64,000 bases of DNA from Nilaparvata lugens (taxonomy: Eukaryota > Arthropoda > Insecta > Hemiptera > Delphacidae). The position numbers were made by a program, and so were the translations under genes. The stretch spans positions 1,903,831 to 1,967,830 of the forward strand of contig NC_052514.1 of assembly GCF_014356525.2 (NCBI RefSeq). Reading direction: 5' to 3'. The notes under the pieces are model-generated. The model had not been told where the DNA came from. It did not search any database and saw nothing but the letters and a program-made list of their open reading frames with translations. Shown piece by piece: positions 43,921 through 54,640 of the stretch (within the stretch, counting starts at the first letter, position 1; each line of letters starts with the position of its first letter).

Positions 43921-44410
43921 GTTTTCCTACAGTTACGTTGAAAAGTGGCCATTGCTGCTCTGATTACAGAACGCAAAGAATCACTTTTCCGCTCTAGTGC
44001 GGGAATAGTTATTTTCCTACAGTTACGTTGAAAAGTGGCCATTGCTACACTGATTACAGAACGCAAAGAATCACTTTTCCGCTCTAGTGCGGGAAAAATT
44101 TTTCTGCACTCAAGATTTGCAACATGGCAACGCAAAATACTTAGTAGGTTATATGGAGCAACAGTGCAGCAAAATCAAAATGAAGTTGGTAACAGTGACT
44201 GCTGTGGCTGCTATAGTGAGCAGAGGTGCAACCAAGCACAACGCGCTAATTTTATTCATTATTATTATAACCAAGGACAACGGAACCTTAGGATTTTAGG
44301 ATTAGGTTTTTATCAATAATAAAATTACACAGAAAACCATTTGATGGATTTCAGGCAATTTTACCCATAATTACCCACTTTTCATATTCATGGTAACTGT
44401 AGGAAAACTT
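43921..44410. mobile_element. TIR element with a 90-bp tandem duplication
   Basis: Ends TTTTCCTACAGTTAC (43921) and GTAACTGTAGGAAAA (44394-44408) are perfect 15-bp inverted repeats. The left end and its subterminal 90 bp are duplicated exactly in tandem (second copy from 44011, three or so changes). The interior has short frames without domains. Likely a non-autonomous DNA transposon. Confidence 0.75.
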
Positions 44411-44519
44411 AATGTGAAATACGTGCGCAAAGTTCCTCTGCTGCACTCAAAAAACCATTCCAACGTTTCTTTCGGTGCAGCAAACTGTCACATTGCGCAC
44501 TAGTTGCACAAATAACTAT

Positions 44520-44660
44520 TGTCGCATCATCACGTCTCAACTACTCAACTGGTTAATTTGGAATTTTGCATATAGATTATTAATTGACTGAGGATGTTTC
44601 TAGGCCTTCTCAAAACTCTTCAAGATTCTACTCGATCAAGTTTCCAGTTTTTCAAGTTAT
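44520..44660 (+). repeat. Dispersed repeat R3, copy 3
   Basis: TCGCATCATCACGTCTCAAC and TTTGGAATTTTGCATATAGA match 41285. The end near CAAGTTTCCAGTTTTTCAAG also matches 41397. Confidence 0.65.
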
Positions 44661-44835
44661 GAAATGGACTCTTGTAGAGCACGAGCTACCTGCTATTTTT
44701 CAATAATTTACTGCTTTTCCTATTTTCTACTCTACTACAATCTTTTGTCTCTACCCCCATTACAATATTTCTCAGAATTTCTACTCTATTTCTTCCTCTT
44801 TCTCTCTCCCATTTGAAAATCCCTCTTCCTTCTTC

Positions 44836-45007
44836 CTTAGAAGAAGATGAAGAAGAAGAAGAAGAAGAAGAAGAAGAAGAAGAAGGAGGAGGAGGAGGAG
44901 AAGAAGGAGGAGGAGGAGGAGGAGGAGGAGAAGAAGAAGAAGAAGAAGGTGGAGAAGAAGAAGAAGAAGTAGAAGAGAAGAAGAAAAAGAAAAAGAAGAA
45001 GAAAATA
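44836..45007. repeat. GAA/GGA purine tract
   Basis: Strong purine tract flanked by CT-rich and CTCA-rich sequence from 44760 to 45300. Glu-, Ser- and Pro-rich frames on both strands are artefacts. Confidence 0.95.
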
Positions 45008-45839
45008 TGAGAATAAACTGAAGTCAGTGAGAAGCAGACACTCAAATGAGCCTTCACTGAAGTTCCACTTGACTGCTGATTTCATTCTCTCACACCTTCT
45101 TTCACTCACTTTCTCTCACTCACTCGTTCTCTATATATCTGCCTCACTTCCACTCCTTTCTTAACACCCTCTCTCACACACTCTCTCTCTTTCTCCCACA
45201 CTCTCACACACCCTCACTTTCTCTCACTCTATCTCTATCCATCCGCCTCACTCTCACTCATTCCTTGACTCACTCTATTCTCTCTCTCTTTTCCTCTCTT
45301 TCCATGCTGCGTGGGAACCATGGTTAACATCACAGCAGACTCCACACTTATTAGAGGAGTTCAGAAGTCATAGGTGGAATTCTCATGAAATAGAGAGAGA
45401 CGGGGTAACTGCTAAACAAATACCCATGCCCTAATTACATGGGAATCATAATAGTCTACCCATGCTGTATGCCCCAATTACATGGGCCTTGGTCCAGCTC
45501 ATCCAATCGGATAATAGGTCAAGGTTGAAGGGTTTGTAATAGGTCTGTTGAGTTTGTAAGGGTTTGTTGTAAGGGAAGAATGGGTTAGTGGGAAAGGGTA
45601 GTTCTGAAAGAAGTCATAACTGAGAATACATGCAGTCATGCAGAAATTAATTGTGTGATTTGTTGAGTGTGTGTGATTTAGTTCAATAATTTTTCTCAGC
45701 TTTTTCTATTTGATTAACTCTCCATTTACATTAGTGTTTACTACTCCAATCATCATGTTCCAATCGTGTATTAATTTTAATTAATTTTCAAATCCTTCAA
45801 CTATTAACATTCTTATCAAACATATTTTATTGTTTTCAG

Positions 45840-45864
45840 AGGGCGACAAGCTGTTTCAAGATAT
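45840..45864 (+). other. Possible 25-nt microexon
   Basis: An acceptor-like TTTTATTGTTTTCAG ends at 45839 and a strong donor GTAAGT starts at 45865. The 25 bases between are GC-rich for the region (AGGGCGACAAGC...) and in one frame read Gly-Asp-Lys-Leu-Phe-Gln-Asp without a stop. It is not part of a repeat I recognise. Without transcript data or a neighbouring exon this is only a candidate. Confidence 0.3.
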
Positions 45865-46077
45865 GTAAGTAATTCCTTAATATAATTCACTACTGAATTA
45901 CTGAAACTAAAGAAACAATACAGAAAATGAATGTGTTAGAAATAAATTAATGAGGATTAAATTCAATTATGATAAATTCCAACAAGGATGTGAATACAAT
46001 TTTAAATGAGGATGTAAATTTCATAAAAATTGTACACGTGAAATTCTAACCTTATCTTGGACTTTGTCACTTATAAA

Positions 46078-46175
46078 TTTGGAAGAAAAATAGCACAAGG
46101 ACTACCTTATTATTTTATCCTTCCATGTTATTACATTAGTCCATTTGCATTGTAAATAAATAAATAAATAAATTC
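46078..46175 (+). repeat. Retroposon 3'-end hairpin copy
   Basis: TTGGAAGAAAAATAGCAC, an AAGG loop and TATTTTATCCTTCC, followed by an (AATA)n tail at 46155-46170. Preceded by ACGTGAAATTCTAACCTTAT, equivalent to the GTGAACATAACC block of other copies. Confidence 0.55.
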
Positions 46176-46696
46176 AAATTGGAAACTCCAGTTAGTGATT
46201 GCAATTATATAACGAGCGAAGTACAGAATTTTCTTGACTTCATAATTTAGCTTGGAGGATACCACATAAAAATGATGTGGTTGAAAAAATATCACAGATA
46301 TATTGTTACCACATTAATAATATTATTACAGTTAACCTACAGTAAAATACAGTGAAATCATTACTAATATTAGTTTGCAAAACCAGCGACAGAGGGTACA
46401 ATGGACTGCATTGATATTTATCGAATGGAATCTCAAATTATATGACTGTATTCTGGGATAACAGTCAGTGGCCGGTGAAATACAGAGTGACACAGAATAA
46501 TGGGAACTTCCAAAAACGCCATAAAACATTAGTGGGAAGGGCAAAAATGATTTTATTCAAACTAATGTAAAGTTCAAGCCATTTGAGAAATATTAATAAC
46601 ATCTATCACTTTTTGACAATTACTTCTTCAAGATGGCTTCCTCCTGCACGAATACTCTCTTGAAAATGGTGTTTTTAAAAGTTATCGTTATTACAG

Positions 46697-47095
46697 ATGG
46701 AATTGAACAGAAAATGCATGTATTCAAATGCAATTGATAGATAAAACTATTATTAAACGAAATCCTAAATAAATGCTGTACATCACCCCGAAGACTTCTG
46801 CTACTGCAGACATTGACAACAGGGTTACAGCTAGATGGAAAATCGATGAGAAACTACTATCCAAAAATTAGTTGCCAGCCCGGGAATCGAACCCGGTACC
46901 TCCCAATTGCTAGTCAGGAATGCTTTACCCTTACACCAAACTGACAATCTCTGCGATAGCAGCGCTCATTTATACGAAGCCATAGCGGCCAACCAGTTTA
47001 CAGATGGAATTAAAGAGAGAATGCATTTATTCAAATAATGCTAATTGATATATAACTATTATTCAACGAAAATCCTAAATAAATGCTGTACATAT
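46697..47095 (-). mobile_element. tRNA-derived SINE3: full copy plus 3' part of another, head to tail
   Basis: The full copy reads on the minus strand from about 46990 to 46697. Its head has an A-box-like TGGTGTAAGGGTA and a B box GGGTTCGATTCCC (about 46878-46890), then the body (GCAGAAGTCTTCGGGGTGA; ATTTATTTAGGATTT). A second body end (47095-47000) joins directly to this head. Each ends in AATTCCATCTG. No protein is encoded. Confidence 0.8.
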
Positions 47096-47279
47096 TTAGG
47101 ATTTTCGTTAAATAATAGTTAGTTATCGTTATTCTGTGTCACTCTGTATAATTTCAACGAGTTCTATTGGGCCTATTCCCAACTCACCCCGGCCTTCTTA
47201 TTGGGACGGGATAGTCTCATTGGAGTTCATGGGAATGAACTGTTCAACTCTTGCCCATAGTAGGCCTTCACTGTTGAGA

Positions 47280-47379
47280 NNNNNNNNNNNNNNNNNNNNN
47301 NNNNNNNNNNNNNNNNNNNNNNNNNNNNNNNNNNNNNNNNNNNNNNNNNNNNNNNNNNNNNNNNNNNNNNNNNNNNNNN
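47280..47379. other. Assembly gap of 100 N
   Basis: Exactly 100 undetermined bases, the conventional size for a gap of unknown length. The true distance may differ. Confidence 0.99.
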
Positions 47380-47475
47380 TTGTGTAAAAGATATATAACT
47401 CTAGAGAGTTTACCAGTCAAATATTCAATATGTGGCCGCCAAGTCAGCTTCTTATCCAGGAAAATACCAAGCGCA
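47380..47475 (-). pseudogene. Non-LTR reverse-transcriptase fragment at the gap
   Basis: The minus-strand frame reads ALGIFLDKKLTWRPHIEYL and continues TGKLSRVIYLL into the gap. LGIFLDxxLTWxxHI is a hallmark just after the catalytic palm of Jockey/I/RTE-like non-LTR RTs. No start or end is visible; the rest lies in the gap or is lost. Confidence 0.75.
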
Positions 47476-47495
47476 TAAGTCTGTAAGTACATATA

Positions 47496-47642
47496 GGCCC
47501 GGTTGCACAGAAGCCGGTTACAGTTAAACCGTGATTAATTTCACGAGAACCGAACAGAGGAGGCCTTTTTGACGGCTTCTCCGATTGGTCCTCGTGGAAT
47601 TAATCACGGTTAAACTGTAACCGGCTTTTGTGCAACTGGGCC
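47496..47642. mobile_element. Palindromic MITE (GGTTGCAC family), best copy
   Basis: 147 bp, from GGCCCGGTTGCACAGAAGCC to GGCTTTTGTGCAACTGGGCC. The arms pair almost throughout, via GTGATTAATTTCACGAG and CTCGTGGAATTAATCAC. Flanked by ATA and TTA. It has no coding capacity. Confidence 0.85.
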
Positions 47643-48302
47643 TTAGACAAATAGTTTTTGGTACTGCAAACCCAATGACTCATAATATAAACTTGACTGT
47701 GGGGTGGAAGGGAAAAGGACAGTGAGAAAAGAAGGAAGAAGTAAAAGGAGGAGAAGAATGAGGAAAAAGTTAACAAACAAAGATGGAAACCTAATTAATA
47801 ACGAAGCGGTTAACAATTAATTGCTAATTAGAACGAATGAGTTTGCCGTTTAGAAGAAGAATAAGAAGACAAAAAAGAGGGAAAGTAACTGAAGATTAAG
47901 GAGAAAAAGAAAAAGGAGATGATGAAGAAATTAAAGAAGAAGGGAAAACAGAAAGTGGAGCGGAGATTTTCCTCGTTGCCATTAAAGTTTCAAGAATTTA
48001 ACGCGCTTGTACCCGGAAAAACGCTGAAAACCCTGGAAACCGGTGACTGTTTTAGGGGTGAATGAGTGGAGGAGAAGATAAACAGAAAGAGAGATAGAGG
48101 AAGAGAAAGAGAGAGAGTGAAAGAGATAGTAAAAGAGGGTGGGAAAGAGTGTAAAGAGCGTGAAACAGGAAAGAATGAGTTTGGAATTTAAATTATTCAA
48201 CGTTCATTGAGGCTATAGGCTCCAACTGGTGGCTGGCTGTACCTTCTTGGTTAGAAGCTCATCTTAATAATTGACCAACAGAGGTCCAAAGGCTTGGCAA
48301 TG

Positions 48303-48540
48303 GAGAAGATGGGAAGAAGAAGCATAAGAAGGGGAGAGAGAAGAACATGAAGAAGAAGAAGAAGAAGAAGAAGAAGAAGAAGAAGAAGAAAAAGAAGGAG
48401 AAGAAGAAGAAGAAGAAGAAGAAAAAAGAAGGAGAAGAAGAAGAAGAAGAAGAAGAAGAAGAAGAAGAAGAAAAAGAAGAAGAAGAAGGAGGACAGGAAG
48501 AAGATGAAGAAGGAGAAGAAGAAGAAAAGGAGGAGGATAT
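48303..48540. repeat. GAA purine tract
   Basis: Purine tract with two long GAA cores (48348-48388, 48431-48468). All overlapping long frames are low complexity. Confidence 0.95.
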
Positions 48541-48878
48541 CAGAGGAGTACCGAAGGAAAGGAAAGATGGAGAGAGAGTAGAACATAATGCGAAGGTCTT
48601 TGGTAAGAAGAGGTCATGAATCAATCATTCATTTCGATGTATTCATCATTCATCTCTCATTGTCATCCGCCTTACCACGCACAAGCCTAGAGCTCAGTCG
48701 GCATCACCCTCAGCAAAAAGAAAATATTGAAAATGGATATCAAACGAGGGGAAAAAAGAAGAGAAGACAGGACAGGGTGAGTGGAATATGAGGAAAAGAT
48801 GAGGGAGAGGGAACACGTGAAGAGTTTCAACATTGTCAATGTACAAAACTTTAAGTAAACAATAAATTGGATGAAAAA

Positions 48879-49190
48879 GTTGAGAAGTTGATATTGTAGT
48901 AATAATTATTCATATTGAATGAAAAAGTTTAAGAGATTGTCAAAAAACCACAGATTTATTGATACTTAGAAAGACCGGTTTTGGTTATTACACCATTGTC
49001 AATCTCTGATAAACAAATCAGAGACAATCTCTGATAAACAAATGACAGTTTATCAGAGATAGACAATGGTGTAATAACCGAAACCGGTCTTTCTAAGTAT
49101 CAATAAATCTGTGGTTTTTGACAATTTCTTAGTCTCTTTCATTCAATATGAATAATTACTACAATATCAACTTCTCAACTACACAAAAAG
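48879..49190. mobile_element. Foldback family F1, complete copy
   Basis: Arms begin GTTGAGAAGTTGATATTG (48879) and end CAATATCAACTTCTCAAC (49180). Inside, GAAAGACCGGTTTTGGTTAT pairs with its complement near 49085. The centre holds short TCTCTGATAAACAAAT repeats. Related copies at 53838 and 55675. Confidence 0.85.
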
Positions 49191-49239
49191 TAAACAATAT
49201 ATTATTGTTCAGTTACACACAGTAACAATTCTCTAACAA

Positions 49240-49370
49240 TAATTTTGGACAATTACTAATTAAATTTGGGAAAGGAACAGTTTTGAGCTTCAAGCCTGTT
49301 GTTCCTTTCCCAATCATTCATAGTTTAGAAAGATATTGCATCTATCAATGTATAAATAAATAACTTAACA
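49240..49370 (+). mobile_element. LINE 3'-end copy with best-preserved hairpin
   Basis: The hairpin 49268-49311 pairs GGGAAAGGAACAG with CTGTTGTTCCTTTCCC (3-nt bulge) around a TTTTGAGCTTCAAGC loop. It is followed by CAATCATTCATAG and an (AATA)n tail. Confidence 0.68.
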
Positions 49371-49565
49371 AACTTATAAATAAACGAAACAGTACAGGTA
49401 CAAAATTAAATAAAATAATAGAATCAATAAAACAATATTGAAACTTGAAGGACCATTTATTGTTCAAAATATTGCAACGACCAGTTTAGAGCAAAGGTCA
49501 TTTTCAAGTTGAAATGTGGAAAATGAATAAACAAGTTAATACTATTTGATAAGAACAAATTGATT

Positions 49566-49737
49566 TTTACTTTCCTTGCCCTATTACCAATAGGTAAGGA
49601 AAGTATTGCTTTCCGAAAAAAATTAAGGTACCCCAATTTCTAAATCTCTATACGTTTCAAGGTTCTGAGTCCAAAAAAGTGGTTTTTAGGTATGGTCTAT
49701 GTGTGTGTGTGTGGTGTGGTGTTGTGTGTGTGTGTGT

Positions 49738-49797
<60 letters not shown>

Positions 49798-50455
49798 GTG
49801 TGGTGTATGAGTGTATTTGCGTCTGTGTACCCGATATCTCATCTCCCAATTAACGGAATGACTTGAAATTTGGAACTTAAGGTCCTTCCACTATAAGGAT
49901 CCGACATTGCAATTCAAGATGGCGGCTAAAATGGCAAAAATGTTGTCAAAAACAGGGTTTTTCGCGATTTTCTCGGAAAGGGCTCCAACGATTTTGATCA
50001 AATTCATACCTAAAATAGTGATCGATAAGCTCTATCAACTGCTACAAGTACCTTATCTGTAAAAACTTCAGGAGCTCCGCCCCATCAATGCAAAGTTCGA
50101 TTTTAGATTCCCAATTATCAGGCTTCAGATACAATTTAAACAGAAAAAATCAAGTGGAAAAGATTGAGCATGAAAATCTCTACAATTAATGTTCAGTAAC
50201 ATTTTCACCTACAATTGAAAATAAGCTTTAAATTCGAGCAAATGTGATCAATCAATTGCAAATTATTGTTGATTCTATTAAATGATTCACTATGAAGAGA
50301 TAGCAGACCTCGTGTGTCACCAGCGTTATTGCCCTGTCACCAGCTGGCTCAAATCTTTGAATAGTAGATATGAGATGCGCGGGAACACTAGCGTCAGGTG
50401 AACAATTTTCATAACGGCAAGGAAAGTTGTGTGAGTGCGCCCCACCAGATTTTTT
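49566..50455 (+). mobile_element. R2 element with GT microsatellite, copy 2
   Basis: TTTACTTTCCTTGCCCTATT start, a (GT)n stretch at 49699-49808, CGATATCTCATCTCCCAATT, TTCAAGATGGCGGC, and an end at GCAAGGAAAGTTGTGTGAGT...CCAGATTTTTTA. The short terminal inverted ends ACTTTCCTTGCC/GGCAAGGAAAGT fit a non-autonomous DNA element. Confidence 0.78.
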
Positions 50456-50654
50456 AATAATAGAAATATACAATAATTCACTCAGGAACAAGGAGGTGTA
50501 TAGGAAGAGGTCGAGGTGTAAGGGAAAGAGTTTAGGTGAACAAGACAGGAGTGCTCCTTCCTATCGATCCCTTCAAGACAGGGAAAGCCTTACTTTTCCT
50601 TCAGCTCCAATTCCCTACTAAACCCTGACGGCCGGCCGACCACCTAACCTAACT

Positions 50655-51195
50655 TAATGCCACCAATTTTCTTAATTTCATCCATCTTTACTACGGCCCA
50701 TATTTCTTCCCCCTTTACTCACCCTCACACACCTTCCTTGCCTCTCTCCCTGTCTTCATTCCCACCCCATTCTCTCGATCACTCCCTCACTCTCTCTTTG
50801 CTATGGCCCATATTTCTTACTCCCTTACTCACACCCTCACACACCTTCCTTGTCACTCTCACTCTATTACTTTCCTCCCCATTCTCTCTTTCACTCACTC
50901 TCTACATCTTTGCTATGGCTAATAATTCTTACTTCCTTACTCTCTCCCTCACACACCTTCTTTGTCTCTCTCACTCTATTACTTCCCTACCCATTCTCTC
51001 TTTCACTCACTCTCTACATCTTTGCTGTGGCCCATATTTCTTACTCCCTTACTCTCTCTCAAACACCTTCCTTGCCTCTCTCCCTGTCTCCATTCCCACC
51101 CCATTCTCTCTTTCACTCACTCTCTACATCTTTGCTGAGGCCCATATTTCTTCCCCTTTACTCTTTCTCACAAACACCTTCCTTATCTCTCACCA
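50655..51195. repeat. 102-120-bp CT-rich minisatellite, five units
   Basis: The block GGCCCATATTTCTT occurs at 50695, 50815, 51029 and 51139, with a changed form at 50917. Units contain CTCACACACCTTCCTTG and CACTCACTCTCTACATCTTT. A long Ser/Leu/Thr-rich frame runs through the array and into the TTC tract; its peptide repeats mirror the DNA repeat. Confidence 0.88.
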
Positions 51196-51302
51196 TTTTT
51201 CAACCTCATTCCCTCTCTTACTCTACCTTTTGGAACCACCTTACCTTCCCATACACAATTCGTGGCCTATCTCACGCCAACTTTCCCCTGACCTCTTCTC
51301 TC

Positions 51303-52235
51303 TGCTCTTCTTCTTCTTCTTCTTCTTCTTCTTCTTCTTCTTCTTCTTCTTCTCCTTTTTCTTCTTCTTCTTCTTCTTCTTCTTCTTCTTCTTCTCTTCT
51401 TCTTCTTCTTCGTTTTCTACCTCAATATTCTTCTACTTCTTGCTTTCTTCTATTTCTTTTCCTTCTTCTTCTCCTATCGTCTTCTTCTTCTTCGTCTTCT
51501 GCTTCAGTTCTTCTACTTCTTCGTCACTTCCTCTACTTCTTCTTTTCTTCTTCTTCGTCTTCTGCCTAAATCTTGTTCTCCATCGTCTCCTTTCACGTAT
51601 CCTTCGTCCTCTTCTCCGTCTGCCTTAATCTTCTCCTTTTCTCCTTCTCTTCTTTCTTTTCCTTCTCATCCTCTTCTCTCACTCCCGTCATCTTCTCCTT
51701 CTTCTACTTATTCTATTCCTTCTCCTCCATCACTAGTCGTCTTCTTCTTTTTCGTCCTCTTCTTTGTCTTCAGCCTTAATCTCCTCCTCCTCCTTCTGCT
51801 TTTTCTGCTCATCTTCTCCATCATATTTTACAACTTGTCTTGTCTTCATCTCCTTCTTCTTCTTCCACTCATTCTAATTCTTCTCCTTCTAATACAATCT
51901 TCTCAATCTTTCTCCGTCTTCTTCTGCTACTACTTTTCTTTTCCTTCTTCTACTCTACTACTCTACTTTTACTTCTTCTTCTTCTTTTACTCCTCCTCCT
52001 TCTGTTTCTGGTCTCTCTTCTTTTCTACATTCTCCTCCTGCCTCCTCCTTCATATTCTTCTACTGCTTCTCTTTCATCTCCTTTCTTTTTCTCCTTGTAT
52101 TCCTTCATCATCCTCTCCGTCTCCTTCTCCTTCTTCATCAGGCTTCTTCTTCTCTTGTCTTCTTTTTCACCACTTTCTCCTCCTCTTCATTCTCCTTTTC
52201 CATTTCCTTTCGCCTCTTCTTCTTCTTCTTAGACT
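51303..52235. repeat. Very long TTC/CTCC pyrimidine tract
   Basis: About 930 bp of almost uninterrupted pyrimidine, with pure TTC runs at 51307-51350 and 51357-51410. Together with the minisatellite on its left it makes more than 1.5 kb of strand-asymmetric DNA. Ser/Phe/Leu frames are artefacts. Confidence 0.95.
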
Positions 52236-52624
52236 CCTACCTCTTTGTCTGACTCATCAATCCACCAGCCTGCACTCAAAACGTCAAATTCGGTTAGCTT
52301 CGTCTCCTTCTCTTTTTTTCTCTCCTTTCCGCTCTGCTTGAAGACAATGTAATTTATAAGAGACAGACAGACACTTTGTTCTACTTTCATCTGCACTTTA
52401 TTTTGTCTGCGACTGACTTTTATCGACTTTATTCATGTAATTCCATTCACTTTTTTATGCATTTGATATAGAAGAATCTTTTTTTGATTGATACATTATA
52501 ATGATAGATAGATAGATAGATTAGATAGATTAATTAAATAGCATCCACTGCCCATCTAATCAGGGGGATCTGGAACTTGTAAAAAAATCTAAATGGTCGA
52601 ACAAATTAGACACTGCCTACATTA
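52236..52624. other. No gene; short (GATA)n
   Basis: A GATA microsatellite at about 52503-52530 and otherwise unremarkable AT-rich sequence. Confidence 0.6.
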
Positions 52625-53060
52625 ACAAAAATCTGGTGTGGTACACTTACACAACTTTCCTTGCTCATTGAACTGTAAGCCTCATTCTTAAACGAGAATA
52701 ATTTAGGGGAATAACATAATAACGATTGGCGGCAATATATTTGAAACTACGATCAGACTACTGTATATGTGTATATATAATATTGTTTCCAGAGTACTTT
52801 CTCCTTTGTGTAAATAATTGTGAAATTCGACGATTTATTAAAAAATAAGAAGGAGACTCATGCCAGTTGATAGAGCTGATAAATAACTATACAGGGTATG
52901 AATTTGAGAGAAAATTAGTCTAGTCATTTTTGAGAAGACCGTGAAAAACATGGTTTTTTAGTAATTATCCGCCATTTTTCTCAAGAATATTAAAGAACTC
53001 CTGCAATTTTCCCAGAAATGAGACTCATGTCAGTTGATGGGCTTTCAAATAGCTAATTCT
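52625..53060 (-). repeat. Diverged R2 fragment
   Basis: AAAAATCTGGTGTGGTACAC and TTACACAACTTTCCTTGC match the R2 terminus. The later GACTCATGCCAGTTGATAGA and GACCGTGAAAAACATGG match its interior. The GT microsatellite and the far end are missing. Confidence 0.6.
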
Positions 53061-53061
53061 C

Positions 53062-53225
53062 CCGCTTTGAATGAAAAAGACAAAGAAATTGTCAAAAAAC
53101 CACTGATTTATTGATACTTAGAAAGACCGGTTTCGGTTATTACACCATTGTCAATCTCTGATAAACAGAGTTTCCGATAATAGAGTTTATCAAAGATTGA
53201 CAATAATCACAGAATGTATCACAAT
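53062..53225. repeat. Foldback family F1, partial
   Basis: GAATGAAAAAGACAAAGAAATTGTC and AGAAAGACCGGTTTCGGTTA are one F1 arm. The other arm is present only as a short TTATCAAAGATTGACAAT. Confidence 0.65.
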
Positions 53226-53835
53226 AAATTAAAATTTTAGAAATATTGCACTTATTTGAAAAATGTGAATACAAAATCATAATCCACTCACTATTATTAC
53301 TCACTGTGGTTTTTCGTAAAGTGTGAAGTTTTTAGCTTAAAAATTTCTGGTTTCATTCAAGATTTAGACTTTTTGAATAATAATTATTAAGTTACTGTTT
53401 TAGATTTTTCGATTCTAGACTCTAATAGTATCTATTTGATTCAAAATTTGCTCGTTTATCTTTGTATTGAAGAGCATAAATTGTATTTTGAAAAGTGAGA
53501 GTGACATAACCAACTTTTTGATTTGGACAGTATAGTATAAATTGGAAATGGGACAATTTTGGGCATGAGCCTGTTGTGCCTTTCCTCATGTCAAGTATGT
53601 GTACACAATGTGATAAATAAATGTGATAAATATTAGTTAATTACAGTTGTTATTATACAGTAGTCTTTGTAGTTCTTCACTTCACATAATTGTCAGTCCT
53701 GAATTATTTCTACAAAGTGGATTTTCAAATTTAGATTATTCAAAACGAAACCAATATATGTGTGATGATTGTAATGGTATGTTGTTACTGGGGTCTCTGC
53801 TAAGAGGTATAGAGTTTCACTTTTTGTGTAGATGA
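53210..53835 (+). repeat. Left arm of a ~2-kb inverted duplication
   Basis: ACAGAATGTATCACAATAAA through CTTTTTGTGTAG is the reverse complement of 55868-56130. Shared landmarks include ATATGTGTGATGATTGTAAT and AGAGGTATAGAGTTTCACTT. The left arm has an extra about 325 bp (53315-53640) that the right arm lacks. Confidence 0.78.
53315..53640 (+). mobile_element. LINE 3'-end copy in the left arm
   Basis: Contains GTGAGAGTGACATAACCAAC, a hairpin (GGAAATGGGACA, GGGCATGAGC loop, TGTTGTGCCTTTCC; 53544-53585) and an AATAAATGTGATAAATA tail. The other arm (near 56035) is continuous without it, so the insertion has an empty-site control. TATTA-type sequence flanks both ends. Confidence 0.7.
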
Positions 53836-53837
53836 GA

Positions 53838-54047
53838 AGTTGATATTGTGGTAATTTTTCATATTGAATGAAAAAGACTAAGAAATTGTCAAAAAACACT
53901 GATTTATTGATAATTAGATTGACAAATGGTGTAATAACCGAAACCGGTCTTTCTAATTATCAATAAATCAGTGGTTTTTTGACAATTTCTTAGTCTTTTT
54001 CATTCAATATGAATAATTACCACAATATCAACTTCTCAACTACACAA
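53838..54047. mobile_element. Foldback family F1, copy
   Basis: Arms GAGAAGTTGATATTGTGG and CCACAATATCAACTTCTCAA, with the inner GAAACCGGTCTTTCTAATTA present on one side only. It forms the left inner edge of the inverted duplication. Confidence 0.78.
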
Positions 54048-54539
54048 AAAGTAATTCTCCCGCCATCTCTTAGGGCAAGTGAAGTAGAAACGAGACAGGA
54101 GGGTACATAGGGGGGTAGAGGAGAGGAAACAGGAGGGTTGTACAGGGGAAAGTACAGAAGGGTACAGGAGGGGATAAAGTTGAGGGTACAGGGGGTAACT
54201 TCCGGTCTACGGTTGGAAACCACAGCCTAAAATCGCGAACCGACCGACCTTGTTTCACCACCATAAATTATATATTCACTCAGTCTGTTCAGCCACGTGT
54301 TTTCAGTGTTCTCTGTTTATTTCGAAGCTCCTCTGTTTTCGGAGATTCTCCGTTTTTACACGTGTTTTCGTCTACCTCTACATTCTATTCTATTTTTTCA
54401 TTGCATGATCATTGTAATCTCCACTTTCTGCTTTGTATTTAAATAAATTTGTTGTTCTTTCGATTATGCGTGTCTCATTCTCTATCATTTATTCTCTCCA
54501 TTCATTCTTATCGCTTTTCTTCTCTCTTTTTTTTGATTA

Positions 54540-54566
54540 CTCTCTGACATTTTTTTTAGGTGAGTA
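54540..54566 (+). promoter_or_regulatory. Possible recursive splice site
   Basis: A pyrimidine-rich run from 54521 ends CATTTTTTTTAG at 54559 and is followed at once by GTGAGT. An acceptor joined to a donor with no exon between is the signature of recursive splicing in long introns. Position -3 is T, not the usual C. Chance occurrence cannot be excluded. Confidence 0.22.
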
Positions 54567-54640
54567 GGAACTGTTTATCTTGGAATTCTACATTTCCTGA
54601 ATTGTAATGTTCAAATGAATATGGTTCCATGAATCAATAC

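Noticed and set aside
46870..46950. Functional tRNA gene on the minus strand
   Set aside because: The B box is perfect, but the sequence continues into the SINE3 body and belongs to a SINE dimer.
50657..52341. Long Ser/Leu/Phe-rich plus-strand frames (323, 239 and 168 codons)
   Set aside because: They follow the CT minisatellite and TTC tract; peptide periodicity equals the DNA repeat and two frames are open at once.
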